A stretch of 64,000 nucleotides of DNA, from NCBI RefSeq assembly GCF_008831285.2, contig NC_045151.1:8323682-8387681 (forward strand), read 5' to 3'. Position numbers and translations under genes: made by a program. The notes beneath the pieces are model-generated. The model ran no database searches. It was not told the DNA's origin and saw only the letters and a program-made list of their open reading frames with translations. Source of the DNA: Nymphaea colorata. Its lineage: Eukaryota > Streptophyta > Magnoliopsida > Nymphaeales > Nymphaeaceae. Positions 46,358-58,637 of this stretch are shown one piece after another (position 1 is the first letter of the stretch; every line of letters starts with the position of its first letter).

Positions 46358-47620
46358 CTAGGTGTAGAATTTCTTGAGGTGAAAAGTGTTAATAGGATCG
46401 GCAAGTTCCACTCCATCAACATCAATCAATCGGTATGAATTATGGGGCAAGACTTCCTCAATAACATATGGGCCTTCCCAGTTCGGTGCCCACTTAGCCC
46501 GTGGCCATCCTCTGAGGTATACCATAGATCATAGGACCAAGTCGTTCACTTTAAAATATCTTTCGATAACTGACTTGGCAAATTGTCTAGCCACCCTTTG
46601 GCAATAAGCTTTAGCGTGCTCAGTCACTTTTAACCTCTTTTCATCTAGCAAATCGAGTTGCATTAGCTTTTCTGCTAACATTGATTTAGAGGAAGCTCTA
46701 TGAGAGAAGTGAACTTCAAAGTAGGTTTTAATATACATAATGGTTGAACCATTTCCGTTTCATAGACTAGCTCTACTAGAGTGACATTTGTTGGAGTTCT
46801 CATAGTTGTGCGATATGCCCACAAATGGTTGTGCATCTTTTCGTGCCAATTTCTTTCAGTTTCCACGGTCCGCTCCAAGATGCGGATTAGGATCTTATTG
46901 GTGGCTTCTACTTGCCCATTACCTTGGGGGCAATAAGGAGCTGAAAAATGATGCATGATACAATATTTGCTGCACAACTACCTAATATTGTATCATGCAT
47001 CATTTTTCATCATGCAGTTGTGCAGCAAATACTGTATCATGCATCATTTTTCAGCTCTTTATTCCCCCCATTGAGAAGTACTACATCATGAAGGACTTCA
47101 AATCTACAAAGAAGATTTTTGTGAATAAAGGACACTACATGATGTCCTCCTATCGTTCTGAGTGTGATGACTTCTACCCATTTAGTAAAATAGTCCATTG
47201 CTGCAAGAAAATACTTATGACCATTAGAAGCTGCAGGGGATATTGGTCCAACTACGTCAAATGCCCATATTAAAAATGACCAAGGACATGTTACAGAATG
47301 CAAGCGAGAGGCTGGTGCATGGATTGTTGAAGCATGCAGTTGACATTCTTTACATCTTTTGATAAATTGGTAACAATCTTTTTGCATAGTAGGCCAATAA
47401 TATCTTGCTCAAATTATTTGCTTGGTGAGAGTTTGGTAACCAACTTGGCCCTCACAGTCTACTCGATGCAACTCTTTGACTACTTCCTTTGCCTCATCTT
47501 CATCAAGATAGCAAGAGTATTCCAGTCGAGAATTCTTCACTTTCAATGTACCTTTTGATGTTATGATACCAATGAGTATTTTCTTCTTGAACATGATGAA
47601 CGTGTTTCACCGTTTCAAAA
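46358..47620 (-). pseudogene. minus-strand Tat element integrase, broken
   Basis: Read downward: KDCYQFIKRCKECQLHA (zinc-binding end, about 47380-47330), WSFLIWAFDVVGPISP (first catalytic Asp), KYFLAAMDYFTKWVEV, a disrupted NGG..ELKND segment where the second Asp should lie, then HHFSAPYCPQGNGQVEATNK (46950-46890), WAYRTTMRTPTN, LDEKRLKVTEHAKAYCQRVA, and the C-terminal WAPNWEGPYVIEEV and HLKKFYT ending in TAG (46358-46360). The centre is destroyed by a palindrome at 46938-47057. It would insert the cDNA into chromosomes; this copy is dead. Confidence 0.88.
46938..47057. repeat. palindrome with 42-base arms in the integrase gene
   Basis: The left arm (46938-46979) and right arm (47016-47057) are inverted copies with a single mismatch, separated by 36 bases. 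The spacer carries a third, 26-base inverted-sense copy of the same sequence (about 46984-47009). The unit contains 'atgatgcatgata', itself partly palindromic. Confidence 0.95.
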
Positions 47621-49400
47621 GCAGGATGTTCTAATTTTTCAATCTCAAAAGAATGGATTGCTTCGTTGGTTTGAAAGGAGATAGTGGATCCTAGACTCGC
47701 GAGACCATCTACAATAGGGTCGTCTTCTCTTTTTATGTGAGTCTGGTGTACTTCTTCAAATTGACGAATCAAGGAGGTGGCGTTCTCTTGATATGGCACC
47801 AATTTTTAGTCTTTAACTTGTCATTCTCTATTCACTTGATTTATGATAAGCTGAGAGTCACCCAAGGCATGCACCCTTTTCACTTGAAAACTCAATAAAG
47901 AATGAAGTCATTATATGAGGGCTTTATATTCAGCCATGTTATGGGTACATGAAAAATCAAGTTTCAAAGAGTATGAGATCATTTCATCTTCCAGAGTGAT
48001 AAATAATATCTCAGATTGAAGAGTATTTCTTTTCATATTGGACAAAAATTTTGTTGACATAATATATTGCATGTTCGATGTGACTTTCTTCCTCATATTG
48101 TGCCAAAAACCTGCCACATGCTGAATCATTGTCTGTGATATAAAACAGCAATGGTTTACCCAACATCAGAGGTTTTAAAATTAGTAGATTTAGAAGTTAT
48201 TTATTGATTTTTTCAAATGACTATTGACACTGAAAACCCCATTCAATCTTGACGCTTTTCTTAGCAGTTGGTTGAATGGTTCGCATCTGATGGCTAGATT
48301 GGAAATTAATCATCTGATGAACTAGATTTGCCCCTACAAACTTCGTAGTTGCTTGATGTTGGTAGGTAGTGGCATATCGATGATCTCTTTGGCTTTGGTA
48401 AGATCCATTTTGATCCCCCTCTTACTAACCATGAAACCCAAAAATTTACTTGATTTAACCTCAAACACACATTTTTTAGGATTCAAAAAAAGCTTGTACT
48501 GTAAGAGTCTCTCAAATGTCTAGGCCAGGGTTTCAATATGGTCATCTCTTACCTTAGATTTAATTAATATGTCATTGATATGTGCATCCATGATTTTGTA
48601 CATCTGGTCATGAAAGATTGTGGTCACAGCTCTTTGATAAGTTGCTTCAGATTCTTTAAACCAAACGACATTACCGTGTAACAGAAAGTTCCCCAAGGTG
48701 TAGTAAAAGTGGTCTTAGTTTGGTCATTGACTACTAATTTGATTTGGTTATATCCCAAATATCCATCCATAAAAGAGAACATGACATGACTTGTGGTACT
48801 GTCTACCAACAAATCAACGTTTGAAAGTGAATAATCATCTTTTGGTGTGGCTTTATTCAGGTTTCGAAAGTCAATGCATAGTCTGACTTTACCATTTTTT
48901 CTTGGGGACAACCACAATATTAGCCATTCAGGATAATCGATGGTGCGAATAAATTGTGCCTTTAGTAGGTCCTCTAACCCTTCTTTTACGGGCCCTTCTA
49001 GTCAAAGATCAAGCTTGCGTAATTTTTGTTGAACTGACTTGCAACTGAGACTTAAGGGTAAACAATGTTCAACCAACTTAGGGTCTAAACTTGGCATATC
49101 TTCATAGGTCCATGCGAAAAATTTTTGGTGCCTTTTAAGAAAGATTGTCAATTTTTTCTTCTCATCACTAACAAACTGGTGACAATTTGAAGGATCTTGG
49201 GATTTTCACTGGTTCTAATGTTAATTTCTTCAATTGGATCATTAAATAAGGATGAAGGATGTTCTTGTTTTTGAATCTGAACGAATTCTGGTAATTTCGA
49301 CTCGAGTATTGTCATAGGTTCAATTTTGCTGACTACTTGTTTGAGGAAAAAGAAAAACTGAAACATGTTGAGTTCCGACATCCTGTAAAGATGAGGATAA
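47621..49400 (-). pseudogene. minus-strand Tat element RT, RNase H and second RNase H, broken
   Basis: Downward from 49200: HQKFFAWTYEDMPSLDPKLV, WLSPRKNGKVRLCIDFRNLN (48910-48850), SFMDGYLGYNQIKL, TTFTTPWGTFCYTVMSFGLK (48700-48640), then a HINDILIKSKV box (YVDD with Tyr to His and Asp to Asn) near 48580, and KCVFEVKSSKFLGFMVSKRG. RNase H remnants follow (SNLAIRCEPFNQLLRKA). Next is the Tat-type extra RNase H: EDEMISYSLKLDFSCTHNMA plus EYKALI (about 48000-47910) and GDSQLIINQVNRE. Stops and shifts are numerous. Order and motifs parallel the plus-strand element. Confidence 0.85.
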
Positions 49401-49859
49401 AGGAAAATTGAAAAAAATTAAAATTAATAACAAAAGATTACTTGCATTGCATATCGCAAATTCATAATTCATAGAGGGGAGTCATCTCATGAGACAAGTA
49501 CAAGTTAAGATTACAAAATTCATGGGAGGATTTGAGAACAAAGGCGAATGCTATCAACCCACAAGATCTTCTTTAAATTTCTTTATGATATCCCAATCCT
49601 CTAGTGTTCATCTGAAAAGGGATACTGATTGGCTGCAAGATGTCATCTTCACTATTTCTGAGGCTAGTGAATGGACTCAAGCCACCTTTCAGAAGTAACT
49701 GAAATCCCTTTGGGTTTTTCATGAAATGAGTATACAAGGGATGTTTTTGATAACTCAGATGACTGCTTGAAAGGCACTCCCAGATGATTCACCTATCTCC
49801 ATGTTCAGCGTCCATTCTTCCAAAGGTCCTTTCTTCACTGCTCTTATGTTGGATACATC

Positions 49860-50180
49860 TACTGAATCAATTGGCCTAGGGAGCATTGGTTGTACCAATC
49901 TCTGGACCGGATCCTTAGCACGTACGGTGATGACCGATGGACCAAAATTCCATTTGAGGTATTGATGAAGAGTGGACAGGATTCCTCACACTTCAATGGA
50001 ACATAATGCAATGACTAGTGTGTTCGATGATCACGTCCATACTAAGGGTACCTTTGCTATTCATGCTTTAGCTGTCGTATCCGTAGATCTTGGTATCATC
50101 AGAGCGATATTTGTCTTCATGAAATCCCAAAACTTTGGCTACGAGATTAAGACAAATATTTAAGCCACTTCCTCCATCGA
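49860..50180 (-). pseudogene. minus-strand Tat element aspartic protease
   Basis: ELIDGGSGLNICLNLVAKVL (about 50185-50125) is a good match to the Tat protease active site, with D-G-G in place of D-[ST]-G; Tat proteases often have D-N-G. Later strands are fragmentary because of frame changes near 50000. It separates gag above from RT below. Confidence 0.7.
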
Positions 50181-50229
50181 TCAATTCATGTGACACAATC
50201 ATCTTATTGACCTGGACAACGATATAAAG

Positions 50230-52253
50230 AACATCTACATGGTAATATCCTCATTTTGAGATGTCCTTTTCTGAAAAGATAATTGATTGGTCCTTAGAGT
50301 CTCGAATCCAGTCTTCCTCAATCATATGTTCTTCCAAGGAGAAGAGGTCATCATAGCATGGATCCTTGTTCAAGGAGTCATCTGATGATTCATCATCACC
50401 GTTTTGTAAGATAAAAGTTTTTGGAATTATAGCAGGTATTTTGGATGAACTTTCTGTGTTGTTATTCATCATAGCAATAAAATCTTGATGTTTCTTACCT
50501 TGATTTGTTATCATGACTTTGCATGAACTGCTTCCATCACAAGATCGGATGTGCTCCTGCAGATGATATGAGAGTGGTGTGCCTATGGTGATCTTGACTA
50601 CTGCCACCTTTCCGTGATCAGAAAATGGATTCCTTAATACCTCAGGGATGCTATCATCATCAACCTTGAAATCCTTGTTGTTGAAATCTTGAATAATGTT
50701 TTTGAGGACAAAATAATCTTCAATGTCATGATTAGGGGCATGATAAAACATACATAATTTTTGGAGGTTCTAAAATTTTTGGCAAGACAGTAGTTCCTTT
50801 GGCGATGACGTACTTTAGGATCTTCTTGCGAGATTGACTGAGAGGAGTGAACTTCCGGCCATAACTCTAGCCTGGGTGTTTGTTCTTCCCTTCTTCATTT
50901 CCTTTGGACAGTTGTGTGTTCTTTTTGTGGTTGACTTCTTTGTCATGTTTATAACTATTGTCATTGTCTTTTCGAATGCCAACATTAGCTATGAAGTGTG
51001 CGGGCAACTATGTCTTCCCTCCTTTCTTACTATCTTCTTTGTACTTGGGAGCAACGATTCCATCAAAATCGCCTTCCTCAATTCCTTCTTCTGTTGAATA
51101 TGCTTATTCAATCAGCTCAGCAAAGGTCTTGATTGAAGCATTGCGGATGAGACTTTTCAAGGGTTGGATGAGATTTTTCCTAATGAGTGACAGAGTTTGT
51201 ATTTCAGAAATGGGCTCCTTCATCTTGTTGCATTGACTTCTCTATTTTTGGATGAATTCCTGAGCCATTTTTCCTTGTTTCTGATGGAGACTGCAAATGG
51301 TACTGAGGGTTGAGCCACATGAACATTTTGTTCAAATCTCTCAAAAAACATGTTAACCAATCAGTCAAATTCCTTCAGTTCAACTGGGTTGACATTTTTT
51401 TGTACCACTGTGTGGTGATACTTCAAGACTTCTTGGAAAGTAGTAAAACAAAGCTTTGTTATTTACCCGAATCATTTAGCAATCGTTGATGAATGTTGAA
51501 AGATGAACGTATGGGCATATGGTTCCATCATATTTGACGAACTCCTTGGGCAAACCCTTCATGTCTTCGCCTCCTTCAATACCAAGGTTGTAATCCTTGC
51601 ATGAGTATGAATGTTTTCTTTTCCCCCTAAGTTCGAGGTTGCTTATTCTTTTCTCTATTTCATGAAATTTGCACTTAGTCGAACTTTCATCATCACTTGA
51701 TTTGACTAATTCTGGCTTTGTTTTTTTCTTTTTACCCTTGATCTCCTTTACTTCTCTTTAGAACTCTCATTGTCTGAGTTTTTGCTTGGGATGTAATTTT
51801 TTGTCTTTTTGTCTTTCTTGGTAGGCTTTCCATTTTTTTTTTGGCTTTTCTTTTGAACTTCCATTGGTGATAGGGCTAGGTGAACTGCTTTGCTCTCGAT
51901 TTCATTTCCTTTCTTGCTTTTCTTTGTTGTCTTTTTCTTCTTAAGAGGAAGCAATTCGGGCTTTTCCTCCTTACTAGTTGCTGAGTCTGAATTGGTCTTG
52001 ATCTTGATCTGTAGGAGAAGATTTGTTATTTTTCTTGTTTCTCTTTTGCTTGGCTGGCTTTTCAGTTTCTGGTTTTGGAATGACCATCAGGGCCTTTTGT
52101 TCTTCTTTCTCTCTCATGAATCGCTTCATGAACAACCGAAATATATGGTAGCCTTTTGGCTCGATTGTTGAGAAACCAAGTGTTTTTGGCATAAGATCAG
52201 AAGATGAAGCCTCGTTCTAAGGAGCCTGCTTAACTTGTATCTGGTTTCAACCA
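50230..52253 (-). pseudogene. minus-strand Tat element gag, broken
   Basis: The start MVETRYKL at 52253 matches the plus-strand element. A Lys-rich linker at 51950-51750 (PLKKKKTTKKSKKG, KKSQKKNGKPTKKDKKTKN) is followed by EDMKGLPKEFVKYDGTICPY (51560), a 'LFYYFPRSLE' block and 'SLIRKNLIQPLKSLIRN' (51180). A readable 166-codon piece at 50751-50251 carries CMFYHAPNHDIEDYFVLKN, the Cys/His motif, and an acidic tail. Capsid stretches contain stops. Gag would package the element RNA in particles. Confidence 0.8.
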
Positions 52254-52429
52254 TCTTGTTGGCTTTCAAGTATTCACCTTGTGGGACAAGAAAGTAAAGA
52301 GTCATTGGAAGGAAATAATGACAAAATGATGGTTCATATTGCATTAAGAGTTTTAAAAGTTACATTCAAAGAAAACGCTGAGAAAGATGACAATGACTGA
52401 AGATGAAATAAAGAGTACAAAGTTGACAA

Positions 52430-53520
52430 CAGAAACTTTTAAGGATGGATGGTGGTTGGTTGGCATCCCACCACTCAGTGTATTCCTTCTTTACCACTGG
52501 GCATGTGAACTAGATGTATGATATATGCATCTTCCACTATTGTCGAGGGACTGCAAATAATGCCGCCCATTGAGAAGAATTGAGGTCGAATTCAGGAATA
52601 GCTCGAATTGGTGCTTGCACAGAAACCATCTTCTGTCTCTCAGAGAATTGTCTCATGCATCTACAAAACAACAATCGACTATGAAATATGGGTCCAAGGG
52701 TATGGTACGGCCATGATAACGATGAGTGTATCTAGGTGGATTCTGATGATGATCATAGTAATCTCAAATGATCTCTTTTCCATCTAATTGCCCGATCAAA
52801 CACTGGTAATGTTCTAAGATTGTCAATGCTCCATCGGTGTTTCTGAATAGACTAGCTTGGGATCCTGCGTGCTTGAGGAACCACAATTGTAAATCATATG
52901 TGCATCCTTCTATGAAGTCAGCATCTCCAATGGTGAAGCGGGTGAGTCCTTGGTAAAGGAAATCCAATGTTGTCATTGCTATTGACAAGTGTTGGGTCCC
53001 TCTATGTCCCTATATCTGGAAAAGTTGGGCTATACAAATATCTAGGAGGTCACTTCCATTAGTGAAAAGGATCACTCCTATTGTGCAAAATTCCATACAA
53101 TGTTTAATTCTTCTTATAGCTTTTCAAGATAAGGTGGAAGGTTCAACATAGGCTCCAAATTCTTCATACAGATTTTTCAAGTTGATGCTTTGACTCTCAT
53201 GGTTTTCTACTAGGGGCCAAGTTTTTTATCCAGTAAAGTGAGCTATAAGGTCATTTACATTAATCTTAATCAGGTTCATGAGGAACTGTTTCTTCAATTG
53301 ATCATTTGGGTAACAAGTCAAGGTGGGGAGGTCTAGTATTTCAGCAAATTCATCTAATAATACTGTCATTTCTCCCCATGAAAACCAAAAAGAGCGGGTC
53401 CTTGGGTTCCATCGCTCAACAATTGTATGTACCAAATTTCCATCCATTGATTGCATTCCTCCGACTGCCACTGTCTCTAGCCCACATTTTTCAAAGTAAG
53501 AAAGAAACATCCGAGTGAGA
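52430..53520 (-). pseudogene. minus-strand Tat ORF1, plant-mobile-domain-like, broken
   Basis: Above gag, at 53510-53226, a 94-codon frame reads NLVHTIVERWNPRTRSFWFS followed by WGEMTVLLDEFAEILDLP, the core of the plant mobile domain. At 52988-52764 a second frame reads LTRFTIGDADFIEGCTYDLQ and LWFLKHAG, where such proteins usually have a conserved 'L..WL.EH' helix. Frames break in between. The same region exists ahead of gag in the plus-strand element. The domain name is a family match by eye; its role in a retrotransposon life cycle is unknown. Confidence 0.68.
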
Positions 53521-54416
53521 AGATTGATTCCATTTGGGAGCTAAAGGTTTAGACTCAAGAGAAATATAAGTGGACCATTCGAAGGTGACACCACGTTAGA
53601 AAGAATACATCTTGAGTGATGACTCTGAAGGATAGAGATTAAGTTGATGAAAAAAACTTGACAAGTTTGACAAAGACAATATGAAGTAGAGGTATATATT
53701 GAAGTTGTAAATCATCACATAAGGTTTTATGCACATCAACATTCTCTATACTTCTATCATGTGAAATAATTTTAGAAAAAAGGGGTATAGGGACGTAATT
53801 GAGATAATTTCACATCACGATAATTCAATGCCAAGTTATGCTTATATACTTTAGCTAAATGACCTAGTACTAGCATAGATTCTTCCTTAGGCAACTAGGG
53901 GTAACGTTTATCAACTTTTTCTTGGACACTCGTCGATATATCACAAGTTTACCACTCATGGTAATAACGAAGGGGCTTTCCCACCCAAGGTGTGGTCCAG
54001 TTTTAAGGCTTAGTCTTGTGCTACTACCAAAAACCAAGCCTGACAACTAATGACCGGGACAAATAAGTATGAAAAGTTTTTGAAATATAAGCAAACATGC
54101 AAAATCGGTTGTTTGTAATGCAATGTTCCATAAGATGATTATTTAAAATAAGAAGAAGAACGATCATTGTTTTCAATCAAGTCTTAAATTGAAGAGAGTT
54201 ATATTTGATCCTAGATTTAGGTGAACATAATTGATCATCTTCAATTAGTCTTATATGCAAAAAAGCAAACACAATCACCAAGAACTGTAATGAAATGCTA
54301 ATGGGGACAAGGCCAAAGAAGGGGACATGCTTTATCATCGGCAATATATCGGCAATATATGAGATGTTCAAGTTAGTGGACATGCATCAATGATAATCAT
54401 AGCAAAACGATGATGG
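53521..54416 (-). other. 5' leader of the minus-strand Tat element
   Basis: Non-coding stretch between the primer site and ORF1. No motif seen apart from the frame at 54177-54383, which has no known content. Confidence 0.5.
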
Positions 54417-54434
54417 TTCCCATCACGGTCGCCA
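54417..54434 (-). other. primer-binding site of the minus-strand Tat element
   Basis: Reverse complement TGGCGACCGTGATGGGAA begins 2 bases after the LTR end (GGATGCGAACG). The TGGCGAC start is that of the arginine-tRNA-type site used by Tat/Ogre elements. It fixes the orientation and the LTR edge at 54437. Confidence 0.7.
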
Positions 54435-54436
54435 TC

Positions 54437-55328
54437 CGTTCGCATCCCCAAAAGCATTTTGGTTTTTGGAGTGCTCCAGAAAAATGAGGCTTTATTTAAA
54501 ATGAGAGAGAGAAAGACTCACCCATCGGTACGACTATTGACCGTTCTTAGTGCCTTTACTGGGGGTAATCAATCCAAGGGCTATGTTTATCCTTGATACA
54601 TTTCATTTTGGCTCAAACATCTTTTTAAATCTAAATATGGTGCACTGTTTGAGAAAATATTGAAGACTTGATAATTTAAATTTTTGAAAAAGTTTTTGAA
54701 GAGTCATTTGCTTTGATTTGAGTAAAATCTTGAATTGGAAGATCTTTACAAATATTATTTGAAAAACTTTGGAGATCACTTTTTGAAGTCACTTTAGTGT
54801 TCTCTTAAGACTTTAAGTAGGTTTGAGATTTTGCTCTAATTTAGTTACCACCTAGTTAGAGCTCCATCTCATCTTGCTTAAGTTATTTTAGAGATATGTT
54901 TGTGATCATTCATGATGTTAAGTGGAAATGAATGTATGGATGCATTGATCTTACATGATTAGATGGAAATCATTCATTCGTATCATAGCATTTATCTAAG
55001 AGCATTTTTACCACCACATACATCTAAGTTTCTCATTTTATAATTGTCATAAACATTTTTATGAAGAAAGAAAAGTTTTTGAAAATAGAATGAGGTTGTA
55101 AACCATCAAGCATGATTCTAATATTGAGTCATTGCTTGAGTTTTGGTCTTGTGAAGTCGGCAAATGGAAAGTTAAGACCTTAGATCTTAGAAGAAAAATA
55201 TCCAAAAGAATGGAAAAGATAAAATACTTTAATCCGAGAGTATTAGACAAATGAGAGAGAGAGAAAGAGATCTTAAAATCACAAAATAAAAGAAAATAGA
55301 GAGAGAAATATGTATCATTATACGTACT

Positions 55329-55425
<97 letters not shown>

Positions 55426-56340
55426 GTGTATATGAGAGTTTGTGAAAAGAAAGTATTAACTCAAATGGAGAGCGAGAAGAATATTTTTGAAAAAGAGAGA
55501 AAGAGAGATTTTAAAGAAAAAGAGATTTTAGAGAAAAGGAGACTCTAAAGAGAGATTCTAGAGAGAGAGATACACATACATATATTCATACGTACGTGTA
55601 TGAGAATTTGTAAAAGAAAATGTTAAATTATAAAAAGATAAAGACAAAGAGAAATAGTCATGTGCATGCATATGTATATAACATGTATATACGTATATGC
55701 TTTCATGAGAGTTGAAATAAAAAAACAACTTCAAAATATCCGATTTTTTGTTTATGTAGGCCAAAGAGGAACTTGGACTCATGCAGGAGTCTAGGCTAAG
55801 TCTCGAATGCCTCATTAAAAATGGTATTCGCTTTTGAAAATCTTTTGAAAAACATCCTTCCAAATATTTTATGTATGAACATACAATAATATTGTTTGTT
55901 ACAATAGAATATATATTTCTTCTACCATTAGGTATGGAAGAAAATCAAACCTTCATGAAATGAAGAGCAACATAGGAAAACACTTATTGGAATCCCTAAT
56001 CAGGTGATTAAGAAAGAAACTAAAGGTGAGAACGACATGAAAATGCATTTTAACATATACATATTCATGAATGGCTTTTTTGGGTTGGACAAATCACAAC
56101 CTCAAAATCATCATAAAAATAAAAATATCTCAACCCAAACACTCATTCTCGCCTTGCATTTGTTCATTATTAAGGGAAATTAATACATCATGCATGAGTA
56201 TCATTTCAAGCATAAATGATGAGTAAAACAATATAACAAGCATATTTTTAAAAATAAATAAAGAAACAAAATTTATTTCGCCTTGTTCATAATCTTGGTG
56301 CACTCAAGAGTAGCTTTTGACTCCAAAGAGGAGATTTAAG
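54437..56340 (-). mobile_element. 5' LTR of the minus-strand Tat element, outer part missing
   Basis: Matches the 42218-44861 and 19093-21477 LTRs from its inner end (GGATGCGAACG at 54437) through 'gagcactccaaaaacc'-like words, the TA run (55333-55424), 'atggaagaaaatcaaacctt' (about 55934) and the 'gtgcactcaagagtagct' block (56298). Then similarity to the family stops near 56340 and integrase sequence of the plus-strand element resumes. About 1.3 kb of the outer LTR (promoter and U3) is therefore missing, together with one copy of the target duplication. Confidence 0.82.
55333..55424. repeat. long TA microsatellite in the LTR
   Basis: About 46 TA units, the longest in the window. The 72-codon frame at 55330-55548 is this run translated (Tyr-Ile repeats). 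Confidence 0.98.
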
Positions 56341-57411
56341 AGCTATCTTATATGGCTATGGGGAGATGAACAAAGAAGAAAGTAAGGAATTTGTGGAGGA
56401 TATGTAAGGTATCAAACCATCATCAAGTAGATAGTTAGAGCAGGGTATTATTGGCCCACAATGTCACCAATTTGTCAAAAAGTGCATCAAACGTCAGTTG
56501 CATGCACCATCATGCTCCAGCAGTATACCTTCATTCGGTCAGCGCACCCTAACCATTTCAATGTGGGCCTTTGACGTGGAGGGTCCAATCAATCCACCTA
56601 TCTCAAATGGGCACATGTATTTTCTTGCAACTACTGATTACTTCACCAAATGGGTAGAGACAATCACCTTGAAAACAATCAAAGAACGACATGTCACGTC
56701 CTTCATCCATAAAGATCTTCTAAGTAGATTTGGCATCCCTTATGGCATTGTTTCAAACAATGGCACTTATTTCAAAAATGACAAAATGTGCCACATTTGC
56801 TACAAATACAAAATACAACATTTTTCTGCCCCATATTATCTCCAGGGTAATGGTTAGGTGGAAGGAACCAATAAATTTTTTTTCGTGTTGTAGAAATGAC
56901 TATTGAAACAGGCTAAGATTGACATGAGAAAATGTACAATGCACTATAGGCGTATCAAACCATGATTCAAACACCCACTAATGCTACACCAGTAGAATTA
57001 GTGCATGAAATAGAAATTGTCCTTCCATTACATGTCCAACAACCAACATTGAAGTCTGCTGCTCTCATCGAACTTCCAATTAGCAAGTATCAACAAAAGA
57101 GACTTTCACAATCAGACCCCTTAGACGAGAAAAGGCTACAAATGGTAGAGCACGTAGAAGTCTATCGCAAGAGAGTCACTTGACATTATGTCAAATTAGT
57201 CATTAAAAGAAAATTTCAAGTAAATGACCTCACCTTAAGATTAGTGGTTTCCACTCATGGGTAGGCCCAAAGGAAAATGGGCACCAACTTGGGAAGGACC
57301 ATATGTCATCAAGAAGGATCTACCTCTCAATTCTTATAGACTAATTTATGCCAATGGGGTCGACATTCTCGTTCCAATTAATGCTTTACATCTCAAGAAA
57401 TTCTATACTTG
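56341..57411 (+). pseudogene. plus-strand Tat element integrase, second part, broken
   Basis: This continues the gene cut at 42217. RAGYYWPTM near 56440 is the standard zinc-domain motif, followed by MWAFDVEGPINPP (first catalytic Asp), YFLATTDYFTKWVETITLKT, FGIPYGIVSNNGTYFKND (the second Asp changed to Asn, about 56755) and IQHFSAPYYLQGNG. Then TPTNATPVELVHEIEIVLPL, DPLDEKRLQMVEHVEVYRKR and the C-terminal WAPTWEGPYVIKKDLPLNSY with HLKKFYT and a stop at about 57409. Stops interrupt it, for example after QGNG. The gap between 42217 and 56341 is filled by the minus-strand element. Confidence 0.85.
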
Positions 57412-58637
57412 AATTTGCAATTCAAAATTTTCAAAACGATGGTGCTTTGATAAGTTTGTTCTCTGCAATTTTCAAATCAACTAAGGGGCATCATATCTCT
57501 TAAGAGTAAATTTCAAAGATTGATTTTGCAAAGAATTCAAAAGTGCATTTTCAGTCAAAATTTTCCAAATCCACCTCATGTCTCAAGAGCAACTGCAAGG
57601 AGCATTGGCTAGAACTATGCAAAAAATTTTAGTGAAATTGAGGGATTAATGTTGATCATGGCAATTGAACACTTGTAAAGGTCTAGGGGCATAATGAGCA
57701 AAAGCCCATTTGACCCAAAAGACTTTGGTAAGAAGCAAAAAAAGCTATCAAACAAAATGAGTTGAGCGATGAGCTTGGGGTGAGTGTAGCCATTTCTCTT
57801 GTTCAAAGCTCTACAATAGCAGGCAGGCATACAGCGTATGCTTACACCATGAAGCTTAAAAAATAATCCATGAACATTTTGCTCATATCAAGCCTTCTAA
57901 ATTCAAGTAAGTCTCACGGGTGTTTTGCACCTAGTACCCTAAGGGCAACTGGTCTGCGACCTACCGTCCCAATGCTCACTACATGGGTTCAGTAAAAAGC
58001 TCGATAGGCTTGACATTGCACAATGTAAACTATACAAAGCGACCCAAGCAGTGAAATTCCGTAGTAGCTCTTGGGGTGGTGAGGAATTTTCTCAAGAGTG
58101 AAAGATAGCTCAACAAAAAATCAAAATTTAAAAGCTAAAACCAAAAAAGACAAAAGCCAAGCAAAAAGAGATAAAAAGTACTTGTAAGGGGCAAAAGGCA
58201 TGAAGGGCTAAGTTTTTCAAGCATTGAGAGCAAAAACTTTTACAATTGCAAGATTTCCTAATCAATATCAACTTCTCAACAAAGTTTCTCATGAAATTGA
58301 AAAAAATCTTCTTATTTCAAGCCTTTGCCTAGCATTGTCTCCCAATAAAAGGTGCCTTGGCTTCATTTGAAAACAAATTTTCTCAAAAAAAAATCTGCAA
58401 AAAAATTTGGTGTGTGAATCTATGTCACTAAGCAAAATATTCAACTTGCTTAACAGCAAAGAGGGACATTTGTTAACACCCCAAATTTTCTCAAAACAAT
58501 CTGCCTAGCATTTTCTCCCAATAACAAATGGCTTCATTTGAAAACAAATTTTCTCAAAACAATATGCAAAAATTTGGCGTGTAAATCTTTGCCACTAAGC
58601 AAAGTCTTCAACTTGCTTAACAACAAAGAGGGACATT
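57412..58637 (+). other. 3' non-coding region and polypurine tract of the plus-strand Tat element
   Basis: Long spacer between pol and the 3' LTR, usual in Tat elements. No coding motif; the minus frame 57615-57830 is not supported. It ends in the polypurine tract AAAGAGGGACATT (58625-58637). A diverged tandem duplication of about 170 bp (58325-58660) has doubled this tract and the first bases of the LTR, the first copy being at 58458-58470. Confidence 0.72.

Noticed and set aside
55330-55548. 72-codon frame with Tyr-Ile repeats
   Set aside because: It is the TA microsatellite translated; the same holds for frames at 12113-12354 and 20467-20720.
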